64,000 bases of DNA from Porphyromonadaceae bacterium W3.11 (GTDB lineage Bacteria; Bacteroidota; Bacteroidia; Bacteroidales; Porphyromonadaceae). The stretch lies in NCBI GenBank assembly GCA_030434245.1, contig JAUISX010000002.1:248001-312000 (forward strand), in the 5' to 3' direction. The translations under genes were made by a program, and so were the position numbers. Position 1 is the stretch's first letter. The number at the start of each line of letters is the position of its first letter. Below the pieces are notes generated by a model. It ran no database searches and had not been told where the DNA came from. It worked only from the letters and a program-made list of their open reading frames with translations. Of the stretch, positions 51,709 through 60,635 are shown piece after piece.

Positions 51709-52731
51709 TTATTTCTTAAGAAGAGAAGCTTGTTTAATTTCAAAGTCAACGGTTGAGTTGTCGGTATCCTCATAGCTCTTTCCATTATGCTTACGAATCA
51801 ATGCCTTTTGAGAGTAGGACTCTTCTACATCATTTGCGTACATCACTCCATTTGAACCGGCATCAATTTTAGGATCTACTACAGCCCACTTGTTTGCTCC
51901 ATTCGGACAGAGTACTACGGCATCAATGACCCATTCATTAGGAATCTTCAGGCACTGTTGCTGGGTTGAGTGTGAGTGACCTCCTTGAGAGCTAGTTGAA
52001 AAACGATAGTCCCAGATGTAAGATTCATTTTTCAGCTCCTCTATTGTTACACCTAGTTTGACCAATGCGATTACACCGTGTCCTTTTGCCATAGAAAATC
52101 CAAGCGGTTCATATAGGTCAAAACCCTGAACATCATAATAGATCATCTCCATGTTAGGCACTTTGGGATTTTCTTCCAGCCATAAGTCGTCTTCAATCTG
52201 TTTAGGGGTATAAATCTCGAAGTCTGCGTTTGTTAGATCTAGTGACCCTTCCCCTTCGTTTGCCTCAATTGTATTAATGGCAGCATTTGCAAGCACTACA
52301 CTTTTGCCTGGCTCTAGAGGATACTCCTTTCCTGATCCAGGGAACTTAATTAGCTTAGATGTAGCGATGTGCGTTTTGATATGATCCTCTTCTTTTGGGA
52401 TATTCAGTGGGTTAGTCGGATTGAATGCACCTTCAACTAAGGCCAACCCATCAAGGTATATTGTCTCTTTCGTAGGATTATTAATTTTGATATAATGATC
52501 CGCTTCAGTCATACGACCAACTTTATATTTTTCTTGGTAAGTCCCCACATAGAATATTTCCTCGAAGATGAGGTGGTCTAGTTCTTTTGGAGGTTGAGGT
52601 ACATCTTTTTTTTCTGATTGTCCACCATGGTTAGCACCGCCACCGATTGGAGCTTCACCTTTCTTGCAGCCTGTTAAGGCTAACATTGTGATGACTACTA
52701 AGAGTAGTCCGTTCTTTAAATTTTTGTTCAT
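51709..52731 (-). CDS. Lipoprotein, DUF4876-like, TonB-receptor associated
   Basis: A 340-residue lipoprotein (lipobox LALTGC, Cys about residue 22), then a Gly/Pro-rich linker and a compact domain starting LIFEEIFYVGTYQEKYKVGR, with repeated IKINNPTKETIYLDGLALVE strands as in DUF4876/lamin-tail-like domains. A GGHSHS motif (about residue 250) is a possible metal ligand. Fourth gene of the receptor operon; probably on the outer-membrane surface, working with the receptor. The ligand is unknown. Confidence 0.72.
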   Translation of the reverse strand: MNKNLKNGLLLVVITMLALTGCKKGEAPIGGGANHGGQSEKKDVPQPPKELDHLIFEEIFYVGTYQEKYKVGRMTEADHYIKINNPTKETIYLDGLALVEGAFNPTNPLNIPKEEDHIKTHIATSKLIKFPGSGKEYPLEPGKSVVLANAAINTIEANEGEGSLDLTNADFEIYTPKQIEDDLWLEENPKVPNMEMIYYDVQGFDLYEPLGFSMAKGHGVIALVKLGVTIEELKNESYIWDYRFSTSSQGGHSHSTQQQCLKIPNEWVIDAVVLCPNGANKWAVVDPKIDAGSNGVMYANDVEESYSQKALIRKHNGKSYEDTDNSTVDFEIKQASLLKK

Positions 52732-52803
52732 AACTTAATTGGGAATTAAATTAAATAAGATTCATTTAAATACATTTTTGTAAATCATTATATGTGGCCT
52801 TAT

Positions 52804-54114
52804 TTAGAGGAAAAAGTCTGGGACCCATCCCGCTGTATCATAAGGGTCAACGTTTTTTATTGCTTCGAACCCTTCTTCAGGGGATAATCCTATTTCTCGA
52901 GATATTTGGAAGTAGTAAGGTTCGTATGCATCAATGTTTGTTGGGTTGGAATCATCGGTATTACAATACATCCTGATTGGAATGTTCATTCTGATAACTT
53001 CAGTCCACTCAGAGCGCTCATCAGGCTTATCAAATGGAGCACAAATCCTCTTGCTTATCGGAGAGATACGCTCATCTGGATCTACACCTTCATTATAGGC
53101 TTTAGGGTCGATGACCGCTTTCTTTCCCTTCGGACATTTCAGAACTCTGATGGCCAAATAAAATTTAGGCAGTAAGTTAGTGGTCCTCGTAAACCCATAA
53201 CCTTGGCTCAACTTTAGTGGCCATGTTTTAGGGTCGACGTATCCATCATTGTAATAGAATCGGATATGTCCCTTCAGCCCTACATTATCTTGGTCATAGA
53301 TATTTGAAGCTTTATCGTAGTCTGTTTTCTCAAGAGGTGGTAAGAGTCTTATATTGAATAGATTGCGTACACCATCTGACATATCTTCCTCTTGCCAAGT
53401 GTCACGATAAGTATAGTGAAAGACCTTGTGTGTTGCCTCACGACGGGCTTCGTAAGAAGCTCTTTTCTTGAAGAACTCAGATGGTACAGGGGTAATTACA
53501 TTGCCGTCCTCATCCTCTTCGTACCTCAGATCCATCACATCGTATGGCTGACCTTTGTCGTCCAGATCGCTAATGGTGAAGAAGATTTGGTATTGATCGG
53601 ATTGCTTGAGGATCTCATTATTAATCATCTTACCTTCCTTGTCAAAAAAACGGAGACAGAAAGCCCAGAGCTTATTCCCTCCCACTATTCGTAGTTCCTC
53701 AGGGCCATGTATCCCTCGAGTTTTTTCAAAGAAGGTGACTGTTGAAGTTGAGTCAACCTTGACCTCAATCCCATTGGCGGTATTATGAATCATGGCCAAT
53801 TGCTCCTGTCTCCACATGCCTCTGGAGAGTACCGGATTACCGTGTAATTTTCCACTCCCATGAGAGTGTCCTTCTTTTATCAATAGAAGACAAGTGGCCC
53901 AATCATTAAAAGCACCATCAGGGTCAGGATTAGGGATATCTGTTGTGACTATTGGTGGCTCATATAGGTCCGCACTTGTTTTTGGCATTTTCTTTTTTGT
54001 AATAGGATTATTGTCCTCATCCACCTGTACTTCAAAGAATACAAACTTCTTACAAGAAGTAAGCAGTACCAATGAAATTAATACGAGAGATCCTATTTTG
54101 TATATTTTATTCAT
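52804..54114 (-). CDS. Surface lipoprotein of the TonB operon, His-motif containing
   Basis: A 436-residue lipoprotein (hydrophobic signal then LLTSC, Cys about residue 21). It has EGHSHGSGKLHGN at about residues 81-93, rich in His, and later FHYTYRDTW and GLKGHIRFYYNDG. These last two have counterparts in the neighbouring 446-residue lipoprotein (FRYEYRDTD, GFKGMLKFYQSN), so the two are divergent paralogues. No family recognised. Probably binds the substrate of the receptor; a metal is suggested by the His pairs but not shown. Confidence 0.68.
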   Translation of the reverse strand: MNKIYKIGSLVLISLVLLTSCKKFVFFEVQVDEDNNPITKKKMPKTSADLYEPPIVTTDIPNPDPDGAFNDWATCLLLIKEGHSHGSGKLHGNPVLSRGMWRQEQLAMIHNTANGIEVKVDSTSTVTFFEKTRGIHGPEELRIVGGNKLWAFCLRFFDKEGKMINNEILKQSDQYQIFFTISDLDDKGQPYDVMDLRYEEDEDGNVITPVPSEFFKKRASYEARREATHKVFHYTYRDTWQEEDMSDGVRNLFNIRLLPPLEKTDYDKASNIYDQDNVGLKGHIRFYYNDGYVDPKTWPLKLSQGYGFTRTTNLLPKFYLAIRVLKCPKGKKAVIDPKAYNEGVDPDERISPISKRICAPFDKPDERSEWTEVIRMNIPIRMYCNTDDSNPTNIDAYEPYYFQISREIGLSPEEGFEAIKNVDPYDTAGWVPDFFL

Positions 54115-54133
54115 GGTCAGTGACTTTTTTATT

Positions 54134-55474
54134 TTACATAGTTATGTGAGGGAATTGTAAGAAGTATTCAGGATTGCCTCCGAACATATCCATGATATCC
54201 TCTGCCTTAGCTTTAGGATAAAACCGCTGCACATCCTTGATCAATAGATCTTTATCCCCATCTGCATCAGCGATCACTCTAAATGGGATAGGGTAGTCAA
54301 TATCAAAACTATTCCAAGACTTATTGATCTCATTATAGTTCCGAACATGTCCAGGATTAGCCCGCATATCATATTTCCCTTCGCTTCCCTTTGTGGTGAC
54401 TATGTGACAAAGAGCGACCCTCATTTGGAACGTAATATTAGATTGATAGAACTTCAGCATCCCTTTAAATCCCATGTGGTCAAGGTCTGCACCAGGGAAT
54501 AGGCTTCTCTCCTTTCTTAGGCGAATGACCCTATTACCCACGTTGATACGCTCCACGGTCCGTCCTAAATCGTCAGCTCCAGTCATGAGAGCCCCAAGTT
54601 CGCCCTCTATTGGATCTGTATCACGGTACTCATATCTAAAGATTTCTGGGATGAGGTCATTCAGGTCAAAAGCATCAATGGTCTTGTATAATCTGTACGT
54701 GACACCATCCACTTGATAGGGATCAGTCGCTCCTTGAGTGAAGGTCTTTTCTGTTGCACGTTGGGCTAAGGCATGGTTATATCTAAGCGTATTGGATGTG
54801 TAATTATCGACTGGTGCATAGATGTTCGTTGAGGAGGTCAAGGTTGCTAATTCTCTCTGCCCAGGAGCCCCTTTGAATAGGTATTTATCGTAGTAAATAC
54901 TGTCCAAGGTCATAGGATAGACGAGGATGTACCCACGCTCTGGCTCTTTCTTCTCATTTTCTTGCTTAAGTGCATAGTTTTGTACGGTGAAGAAGTGCTG
55001 ATGTACCGCCAGTGTCGAGTTGTCGATGTCGTCATCATCTGGATAATAGCCCGTAAATTGGTGGTTGATGAGCTGATTATTGGCATCGAAATACCTTAGC
55101 TCTAGAGCGTAGTATAAACCTTCACCTTTCACAATGTCAAAGGCTTTACGATTGGATGTGATGGTCATATTCCCCTCATCATTTTTATCAAATGAAATTT
55201 CCTGATACAGGGGGAAGGGCGATTTCTTCTCACCGCTATTGTTGTAAGCCCAATATCTCCTTTCCATAGGGTTTTGAGCATCCTTTTCTTTCATTTGAGC
55301 AATACGCAAAATAGCCTGCACATAGAAGATCTGTTCATGACCCTTTACATTACGTTCTATAGAAGCTGGTGGAGCGACCACCCAATCTTTCATAAATTCA
55401 TCAAAGCCCCCCTTACAGCTGGTAAGAAGAAGTAATCCAATGATGAATGGGATTATTATTTTCGTAAACTTCAT
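54134..55474 (-). CDS. Surface lipoprotein of the TonB operon, paralogue
   Basis: A 446-residue lipoprotein (IGLLLLTSC, Cys about residue 20). It shares the FRYEYRDT and GFKGMLKFY blocks with the next gene and a VHQHFFTVQNY segment with two His near the middle. Starts 5 bp after the receptor stop... its stop precedes the paralogue by 19 bp. Tight spacing shows a single transcript. Role as in its paralogue: probable ligand-binding partner of the receptor. Confidence 0.68.
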   Translation of the reverse strand: MKFTKIIIPFIIGLLLLTSCKGGFDEFMKDWVVAPPASIERNVKGHEQIFYVQAILRIAQMKEKDAQNPMERRYWAYNNSGEKKSPFPLYQEISFDKNDEGNMTITSNRKAFDIVKGEGLYYALELRYFDANNQLINHQFTGYYPDDDDIDNSTLAVHQHFFTVQNYALKQENEKKEPERGYILVYPMTLDSIYYDKYLFKGAPGQRELATLTSSTNIYAPVDNYTSNTLRYNHALAQRATEKTFTQGATDPYQVDGVTYRLYKTIDAFDLNDLIPEIFRYEYRDTDPIEGELGALMTGADDLGRTVERINVGNRVIRLRKERSLFPGADLDHMGFKGMLKFYQSNITFQMRVALCHIVTTKGSEGKYDMRANPGHVRNYNEINKSWNSFDIDYPIPFRVIADADGDKDLLIKDVQRFYPKAKAEDIMDMFGGNPEYFLQFPHITM

Positions 55475-55478
55475 ATGC

Positions 55479-57833
55479 TTAGAAACTGAAAATGGTTTTT
55501 AATGTGATTTGAGCTCCTCTGGCGTGTGCGTAAAAACGGAAACGGTCCGTATATTCCTTATACAGGGTATTTAGAATATTGTCCCCAAGGAGCATTACTT
55601 TAATGCTTTTTCCGTGTCCCAGATCCTTAGTGGCTTCTGCGGAACCATTGAGAAGAAAGTATGCAGGAGGAGAATCTGGTACCAAGTCCTTTGTGGGATC
55701 AAATCTCTTTTGTTTTGTTACGTAGCTTCCTTCTAGATTGACTTCTGCATGCCATGAATAGTCATCACCCCAGGTCCACTCATAGTTTGATGAAAGTCCA
55801 TATCTATCCGATGGCATAAATGGTAGCCAAGTGTCTTGAGTCAGGTTTCGTGCTACGATCCACTCTCCTTTAGCACTTACCTTTAGTCCCTCCATGACCT
55901 GTGCAGTGGCGATTAAGTCTCCTCCCCAGAAGCGAGCCTCGTCCTGTTCATAGATGAACTTAGGATACTTCCCACTTGGGTGGTTGTGGAATCGATTATT
56001 CCCTTTCCCGATACTGTCGTAGATATAGTTTTGGACATGCTGGTAGAAGCAACTAGGATCAATGGATAACCATGAGTTATGATAAGACCCACCTAGAACG
56101 GCCTTGTACCCTCGCTCGGATTCCAAATCCTTGTTCCCCACGATCCAATAAGCTCCGTGGTTAAGCCCTGTCGCATACAACTCATTGATATCTGGTGGTC
56201 TCCATGACCAGCCAATATTGGTACGCATATCAAAGTTGTCGTTAAATTGATAGTGTGCAGCTAAGGTCCCCGTGAAGTTGCGGTAGGTACGGAATTCGTC
56301 ATAGTATTTATAGCTAGACATAGTGGTATATCCGCTTATGGCCTGAGCTCTGACGTCGTATCTCATACCTGCAGAGAGCATCAGTCGATCCAACGTAATC
56401 TTGTGTATCAAGTAGCCACCCATGGTAAGAGCCGTAAAGTTAGGGATAAAGGCAGGCTGTTTTGTTCCTGGGATGTTGTAGTTGTATTGGTACAGCCAAG
56501 AAACCCCAGCCTGAGTCTCCATTCCCAGAACATTCCACTTGCCATCCCATCCAAGCTCTCCATTAAATGTGGTGAGCATAAGGTCCTGTACTGGGATCCA
56601 GCTGAGGTCAGCCTTCTTTCTGTTCTCAAATTCTTGTCTCAAATTGTCTTGATAAGAAACTTTGAGCTCGAGGTTATGATCTTCGTTGATGTCGTACTTG
56701 AAGTCCCCTTTGATGGTCACGTGTTGAGACTGCTGGAAGGGAGGTTCGAGCTTGTAGGAGAATGGACGGAAGGAGGATTCATCTGGACGGCCTGCTTCAA
56801 ATCTGGCGATCAGCTGATCAATGTCGGAAATCTTACTAGCGTAGTAGATACCACTTCGTGAAGAGTAGATACTACCGTAGATGGTGGCATTGAAATGCTT
56901 ATTCTTGTACCCCAAAAGTCCAGAGAAGCTAATGTTGTTATATCCCGTATTATTAAGAATATATTCAGCGGTGGAATAGTCTCCAGCCTTCTGGTACATC
57001 CCGTGTAGCCTGAGACCGAAATTTTTGTAGCCCATCTCCACAGATGCAGAGGAGTCAAATCCTCTGCCATTGGTGAGGTAGCCAAGGTTGACCTTACCAT
57101 TCACCTTAAACCTTTCAGACCCGTATGGCAGTGGAGCTTGGTTAAAGATGACGACACCGCCCATCGCTCCATATCCGTAGCGAACAGCTTCAGCACCCTT
57201 AATGACCTCTACGATGGTAGCTCCAGTGTGGTCAATCTCAGGAGCGTGGTCGTCACCCCAGCTTTGGCTCTCTAGGCGTACTCCGTTGTTCACTAGGAGG
57301 ATGCGACTACTATGCATCCCTTGAATCACCGGTTTGGCGATGGTTCCTCCCGTACTAATCGTACTGACACCAGGGATTTGCTCTAGCATTTTTGCTAGCG
57401 ATACGGAGGCACTCTTCTCTAGTGAAGCAGCATCAATAGCCACAGCCTGTTGTAATAAAGTGGTGTGTCTTCGTTGTGCAGTGACGGAAACTTCATCTAG
57501 CATTTCAGAGGCAGGTGAGAGTTTGATCGTCAACTGCTGGCGACCTTTCGTTGAAAATGTTTGTGAGACGATTTCTTTAAACCCTAATAATTTCAAAGAG
57601 AGTACGATCTTATTCTTGTGGTCATTGGGCACGACACAGACGCCGTTCATATCAGTGATATAAACCTTATCATTGGTCTTGACAATAACATTGGGAAGAG
57701 GATCGTCTGTCTCCTCATCGAGTACAGAAATCTTCAATTCAGACACTGTTTGAGCTTGCGTTACCTGAATGTTGGAAAAACAGGATACGCTTAGACATAA
57801 AAAAACAGTGATAAGCACTTTTTTTAATGACAT
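55479..57833 (-). CDS. TonB-dependent outer-membrane receptor
   Basis: A 784-residue receptor. Signal peptide (residues 1-28), CarboxypepD-reg-like domain (about 30-115), plug (LAKMLEQIPGVSTISTGGTI, SRILLVNNGVRLESQSWGDD with HAPEID, and EVIKGAEAVRYGYGAMGGVV), then a 22-strand-type barrel with PPDINELYATGLNHGAYW and a C-terminal aromatic strand (ITLKTIFSF). The QSWGDDHAPEID wording is common in receptors I associate with small metal or metal-chelate substrates. First gene of the operon, followed at 4 bp by the first lipoprotein. Confidence 0.88.
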   Translation of the reverse strand: MSLKKVLITVFLCLSVSCFSNIQVTQAQTVSELKISVLDEETDDPLPNVIVKTNDKVYITDMNGVCVVPNDHKNKIVLSLKLLGFKEIVSQTFSTKGRQQLTIKLSPASEMLDEVSVTAQRRHTTLLQQAVAIDAASLEKSASVSLAKMLEQIPGVSTISTGGTIAKPVIQGMHSSRILLVNNGVRLESQSWGDDHAPEIDHTGATIVEVIKGAEAVRYGYGAMGGVVIFNQAPLPYGSERFKVNGKVNLGYLTNGRGFDSSASVEMGYKNFGLRLHGMYQKAGDYSTAEYILNNTGYNNISFSGLLGYKNKHFNATIYGSIYSSRSGIYYASKISDIDQLIARFEAGRPDESSFRPFSYKLEPPFQQSQHVTIKGDFKYDINEDHNLELKVSYQDNLRQEFENRKKADLSWIPVQDLMLTTFNGELGWDGKWNVLGMETQAGVSWLYQYNYNIPGTKQPAFIPNFTALTMGGYLIHKITLDRLMLSAGMRYDVRAQAISGYTTMSSYKYYDEFRTYRNFTGTLAAHYQFNDNFDMRTNIGWSWRPPDINELYATGLNHGAYWIVGNKDLESERGYKAVLGGSYHNSWLSIDPSCFYQHVQNYIYDSIGKGNNRFHNHPSGKYPKFIYEQDEARFWGGDLIATAQVMEGLKVSAKGEWIVARNLTQDTWLPFMPSDRYGLSSNYEWTWGDDYSWHAEVNLEGSYVTKQKRFDPTKDLVPDSPPAYFLLNGSAEATKDLGHGKSIKVMLLGDNILNTLYKEYTDRFRFYAHARGAQITLKTIFSF

Positions 57834-57851
57834 AACTACTTTCGCAAGAGT

Positions 57852-57871
57852 CTACGCGTGTAAACGCGTAG
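57852..57871 (-). promoter_or_regulatory. Perfect hairpin/palindrome in the TonB operon leader
   Basis: CTACGCGT (57852-57859), GTAA, ACGCGTAG (57864-57871): an 8-bp stem with a 4-base loop, 19 bp before the receptor ATG and about 90 bases into the leader. It could be an operator for a dimeric regulator or an RNA hairpin affecting translation. Confidence 0.5.
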
Positions 57872-57967
57872 GTATGATTATTTTAGTAATAGTAAAAAAT
57901 GGGGCTAAATGATGGAGTCTTTTTTTCTCTCCTTTGGGATTTTAGTTCCATTTAATCAATAGTGGCA

Positions 57968-57975
57968 CAAATGTA
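57968..57975 (-). promoter_or_regulatory. -7 box TACATTTG of the TonB operon
   Basis: Perfect TAnnTTTG box, about 135 bp before the receptor ATG. The -33 element is not clear. Gives a leader of about 125 bases including the hairpin at 57852-57871. The same octamer occurs before the transglutaminase-like gene (59383-59390). Confidence 0.5.
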
Positions 57976-58452
57976 TGGATTTTTTTATTAATGAATCTAC
58001 TTTATACACACAATTCACATGCCTTTAGCTCGGTTTAACATTAATTAATAAAGGATTTGAGGACTAATTCTTTGTTTTACTCTTTTATAAATAATGGATT
58101 TTTTGTTTATTTGATTAATTGTGTGTTCGATTGATTTGAGAGGTCATGTTCTCTTTAGGTATTTGTTAAGGCACTCCAGGATCCTTTTCCATCTTGATTA
58201 TAGCACACTTTTTCTGATCGTTTTATATCATTGATCATCAGTGGATTAGTTGCTAAGCATGCGAAACTATAACTTCATCGTTTTCTTGATATATAAAGAA
58301 AGATTTTTCTCTATGTCACGAATATTTTCTTTATACTAAGAAAATATGTTGTTGTCTAAACCAAAAATTGGAGCCCATAGATGACTACTAATTTGCTCTA
58401 GTATCACCTAGAGTTAACTGAAGTCTCAATAATATTATGGTGTGATGATCAA
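57976..58452. other. AT-rich intergenic region, no gene seen
   Basis: About 480 bp between the TonB promoter and the end of the transglutaminase-like gene. AT-rich, with no credible ORF, tRNA or riboswitch; short TGATCA-type palindromes (ATTGATCATCA near 58230) have no evident meaning. It probably holds the -33 region of the TonB promoter and the transglutaminase gene terminator, neither of which is clear. Confidence 0.55.
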
Positions 58453-59343
58453 TTACCTCCAGAATTGGTCGGGGTCAGTTGTCTTGAGAGCGTCCTTGAG
58501 GTGCGTTAGCTTTTCATGCTCAATTGAGAAGCCGACAGGGATTAGGTATACCCTGCGATTTTGGTCGTATATATCACCCTCTAAACCCGATTCGTCGTCC
58601 ATCACGCTGATTTCGTGGCGGGAAAACCAGTAAGTATTTTTGCTCATATACATGTGGTAATATTTTCCCTTGTTGGATTCCCCATTGATGAGATAGGGCT
58701 TATTAGCCACAATCAATTCTCTAAGCTCTCTAATGGATAGAGGTAGTCCATCTACACTAGTGACTCTTTTGTCTTGATCCGAATCAATCATAGCCCATTT
58801 CTTGAGTTCGGGCAACCAGACCTCGTTCACTACGTGACAGTCGGAATCTTCGTGATCATACGGCCTGCAGGTTATAAAGCGTGTCTTAATTCCGACAGAC
58901 AGAGCCATGTCTCGATAGAGAATAGAGTGCTGGCGGCAATTGATGTTATTTCCCGTTTCCTTTACATAGTTCCAGAGAGAGAACGCATTCCTTTCACGAA
59001 TCTGTGTTGGTGGATTGTCGTGAGGGAGGTTGTCCGATACAAAACGTTGAAGCTTAATTGCTTTTTCATAGGTGCTTTCTGTCCCGTTAAAAAGGGTATC
59101 TAAGCGGAAGTGTATCCTTACGGAGTCTAGCTTAGGATCATCCATGCAGAAGAGTGGATGAATCTCTAGAGTGTCAGGAGCATATTTTGATTCTTGTAGG
59201 AGTAGGGCGTAGTCCTCTTGTCTGCTGTCTAGCGTATAGGCTCGTATGTCCTCTTGAAATATTTTTATCACTATGATAGCGATTATAGATAAGGCTATAA
59301 GTCCCAATAGAGTGATACCCACCCACTTGAAAAATTTCTTCAT
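58453..59343 (-). CDS. Membrane-anchored transglutaminase-like protein
   Basis: A 296-residue protein with an N-terminal signal anchor (residues 8-28) and a transglutaminase/protease-like core: Cys in GNNINCRQHSILYRDMAL, His in DSDCHVVNEVWL, Asp in KKWAMIDSDQ, the papain-like triad. Upstream helices include FVSDNLPHDNP. Probably periplasmic or outer-membrane facing, acting on peptides or proteins; the substrate is unknown. Monocistronic by spacing. Confidence 0.8.
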   Translation of the reverse strand: MKKFFKWVGITLLGLIALSIIAIIVIKIFQEDIRAYTLDSRQEDYALLLQESKYAPDTLEIHPLFCMDDPKLDSVRIHFRLDTLFNGTESTYEKAIKLQRFVSDNLPHDNPPTQIRERNAFSLWNYVKETGNNINCRQHSILYRDMALSVGIKTRFITCRPYDHEDSDCHVVNEVWLPELKKWAMIDSDQDKRVTSVDGLPLSIRELRELIVANKPYLINGESNKGKYYHMYMSKNTYWFSRHEISVMDDESGLEGDIYDQNRRVYLIPVGFSIEHEKLTHLKDALKTTDPDQFWR

Positions 59344-59382
59344 CAGATTATTAACTTAATAAGTTTGTGCGTTCAACCATTT

Positions 59383-59390
59383 CAAATGTA
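59383..59390 (-). promoter_or_regulatory. -7 box TACATTTG of the transglutaminase-like gene
   Basis: Perfect TAnnTTTG, 39 bp upstream of the ATG at 59343. No distinct -33 element. Confidence 0.5.
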
Positions 59391-59804
59391 CAATTATATT
59401 TTGAATATTGAGAATTTACAGAATCATATTTGCCTAAGATTGTTAGTAACGCATTGGTAAGTACATTTTGACTCTTTTGTGTGCTGGAAATAAGGTTTGG
59501 CTCTTTGTTTTGTTGGAGGATTAGTGATGTTTGGAATGAGTGTCGGTTGCAAAATGAAGTCTGTCGTACGAAGTCTCATTTTGTCAGATTGCCCTCGTGC
59601 TATGCACTCAATGGATGGATGAAAAGTACTTAGGAGATTATAGTTTTTGACAGGACTAAAATCATCTTCTTCTTACTTATGGACGGACTTTTCTATTTCT
59701 TGTGAGAATGAAAGATAGTTTAACTTTAGTCGAAGTGGTTCGTCTCATTGATATCCAAGGGTTTTGGTATCTTTAGCTATTAGATATGTAAAAGTAAAAT
59801 ATAG
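59391..59804. other. Intergenic region with one long inverted repeat, no gene seen
   Basis: About 410 bp between divergent genes. CAAAATGA (59550-59557) and TCATTTTG (59576-59583) enclose AGTCTGTCGTACGAAGTC, which itself has TCGTACGA. The structure could be a remnant or terminator-like hairpin. An imperfect -7 box TATCTTTA lies at about 59769-59776 before the TPR gene. No other feature recognised. Confidence 0.5.
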
Positions 59805-60635
59805 ATGAGAAAAGTCGTTATATATGTGGGCGTGATGCTCCTATGTGCCCTTTCGGTACAAGCTCAATCTGATAAGGAGGGAAAGTACGAAGATCTAGTG
59901 ACTAAGTACTTCCAGTACTATGAGCAACAAAAGCCTGATAGTGCTGAGATAATGCTACATCAAGCATTAGCATTGATGCCTGATGCGGATAGTAACTTTA
60001 TGTTACGAGGTAATTTAGCAGAGCTGATGGTGGCGAGAGCTGATACCGTAGGTGCGATCTCGCAATTATCTCTGGCTATTGGTCAGCAGCCTGATATTGC
60101 TAATCTGAGATCTAGGCGAGCTCAATTGCTGGAGGATAGTGGTAAGCTAAATGATGCTCTGCTTGACTTGGATTATCTGGTACAGCAGGACGAAAACAAG
60201 GAGATACCTAGATATAATAGGGCTAGAGTGCGTATGAAATTGGGGCTTTTAGAGGGATCTAAGAGCGACCTCGAGAAAATCATAGAGCATAATAATGAGG
60301 CGTATTTACCTAGGATAGCTCTAGCAAAAGTCCTATACAAGGAGGGGGATATGATGGCATCTGAGAAGGTTTTGACATACCTTATCGAGACCTACCCTAA
60401 GGTACCGAATGCTTATAGAGAGCGTGCGAGGCTTCGGATGAAACAAGATCGCAAGGCTTTAGCTCTAGAGGATATTCGATACATATTTAATGAGCTTAAG
60501 ACGATTACGCCGGAAGATTATCGTATCAGGGGAGATATCTGGATGCTATATGGTGAGAAGGATCAAGCTGAAAAAGATTTTGAGAGGGCTATAGATCTTG
60601 AAAATCTTCAGAGTTTTAACTTAAATGACAAGTAA
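59805..60635 (+). CDS. Secreted TPR-repeat protein
   Basis: A 276-residue protein: signal peptide (VGVMLLCALSVQA then Q) and about six tetratricopeptide repeats from residue 22 onward (for example AEIMLHQALALMPDADSNFM, LRSRRAQLLEDSGKLNDALL, YGEKDQAEKDFERAIDLENL). A periplasmic scaffold for protein contacts. It overlaps the start of the alpha-2-macroglobulin-like gene (TAATG), so the two products are made together and may form a complex. Confidence 0.82.
   Translation: MRKVVIYVGVMLLCALSVQAQSDKEGKYEDLVTKYFQYYEQQKPDSAEIMLHQALALMPDADSNFMLRGNLAELMVARADTVGAISQLSLAIGQQPDIANLRSRRAQLLEDSGKLNDALLDLDYLVQQDENKEIPRYNRARVRMKLGLLEGSKSDLEKIIEHNNEAYLPRIALAKVLYKEGDMMASEKVLTYLIETYPKVPNAYRERARLRMKQDRKALALEDIRYIFNELKTITPEDYRIRGDIWMLYGEKDQAEKDFERAIDLENLQSFNLNDK

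Noticed and set aside
57841-57980. Cobalamin-type riboswitch in the TonB receptor leader
   Set aside because: A GCCACT string is present near 57965 (minus strand), but none of the other conserved riboswitch blocks can be placed.
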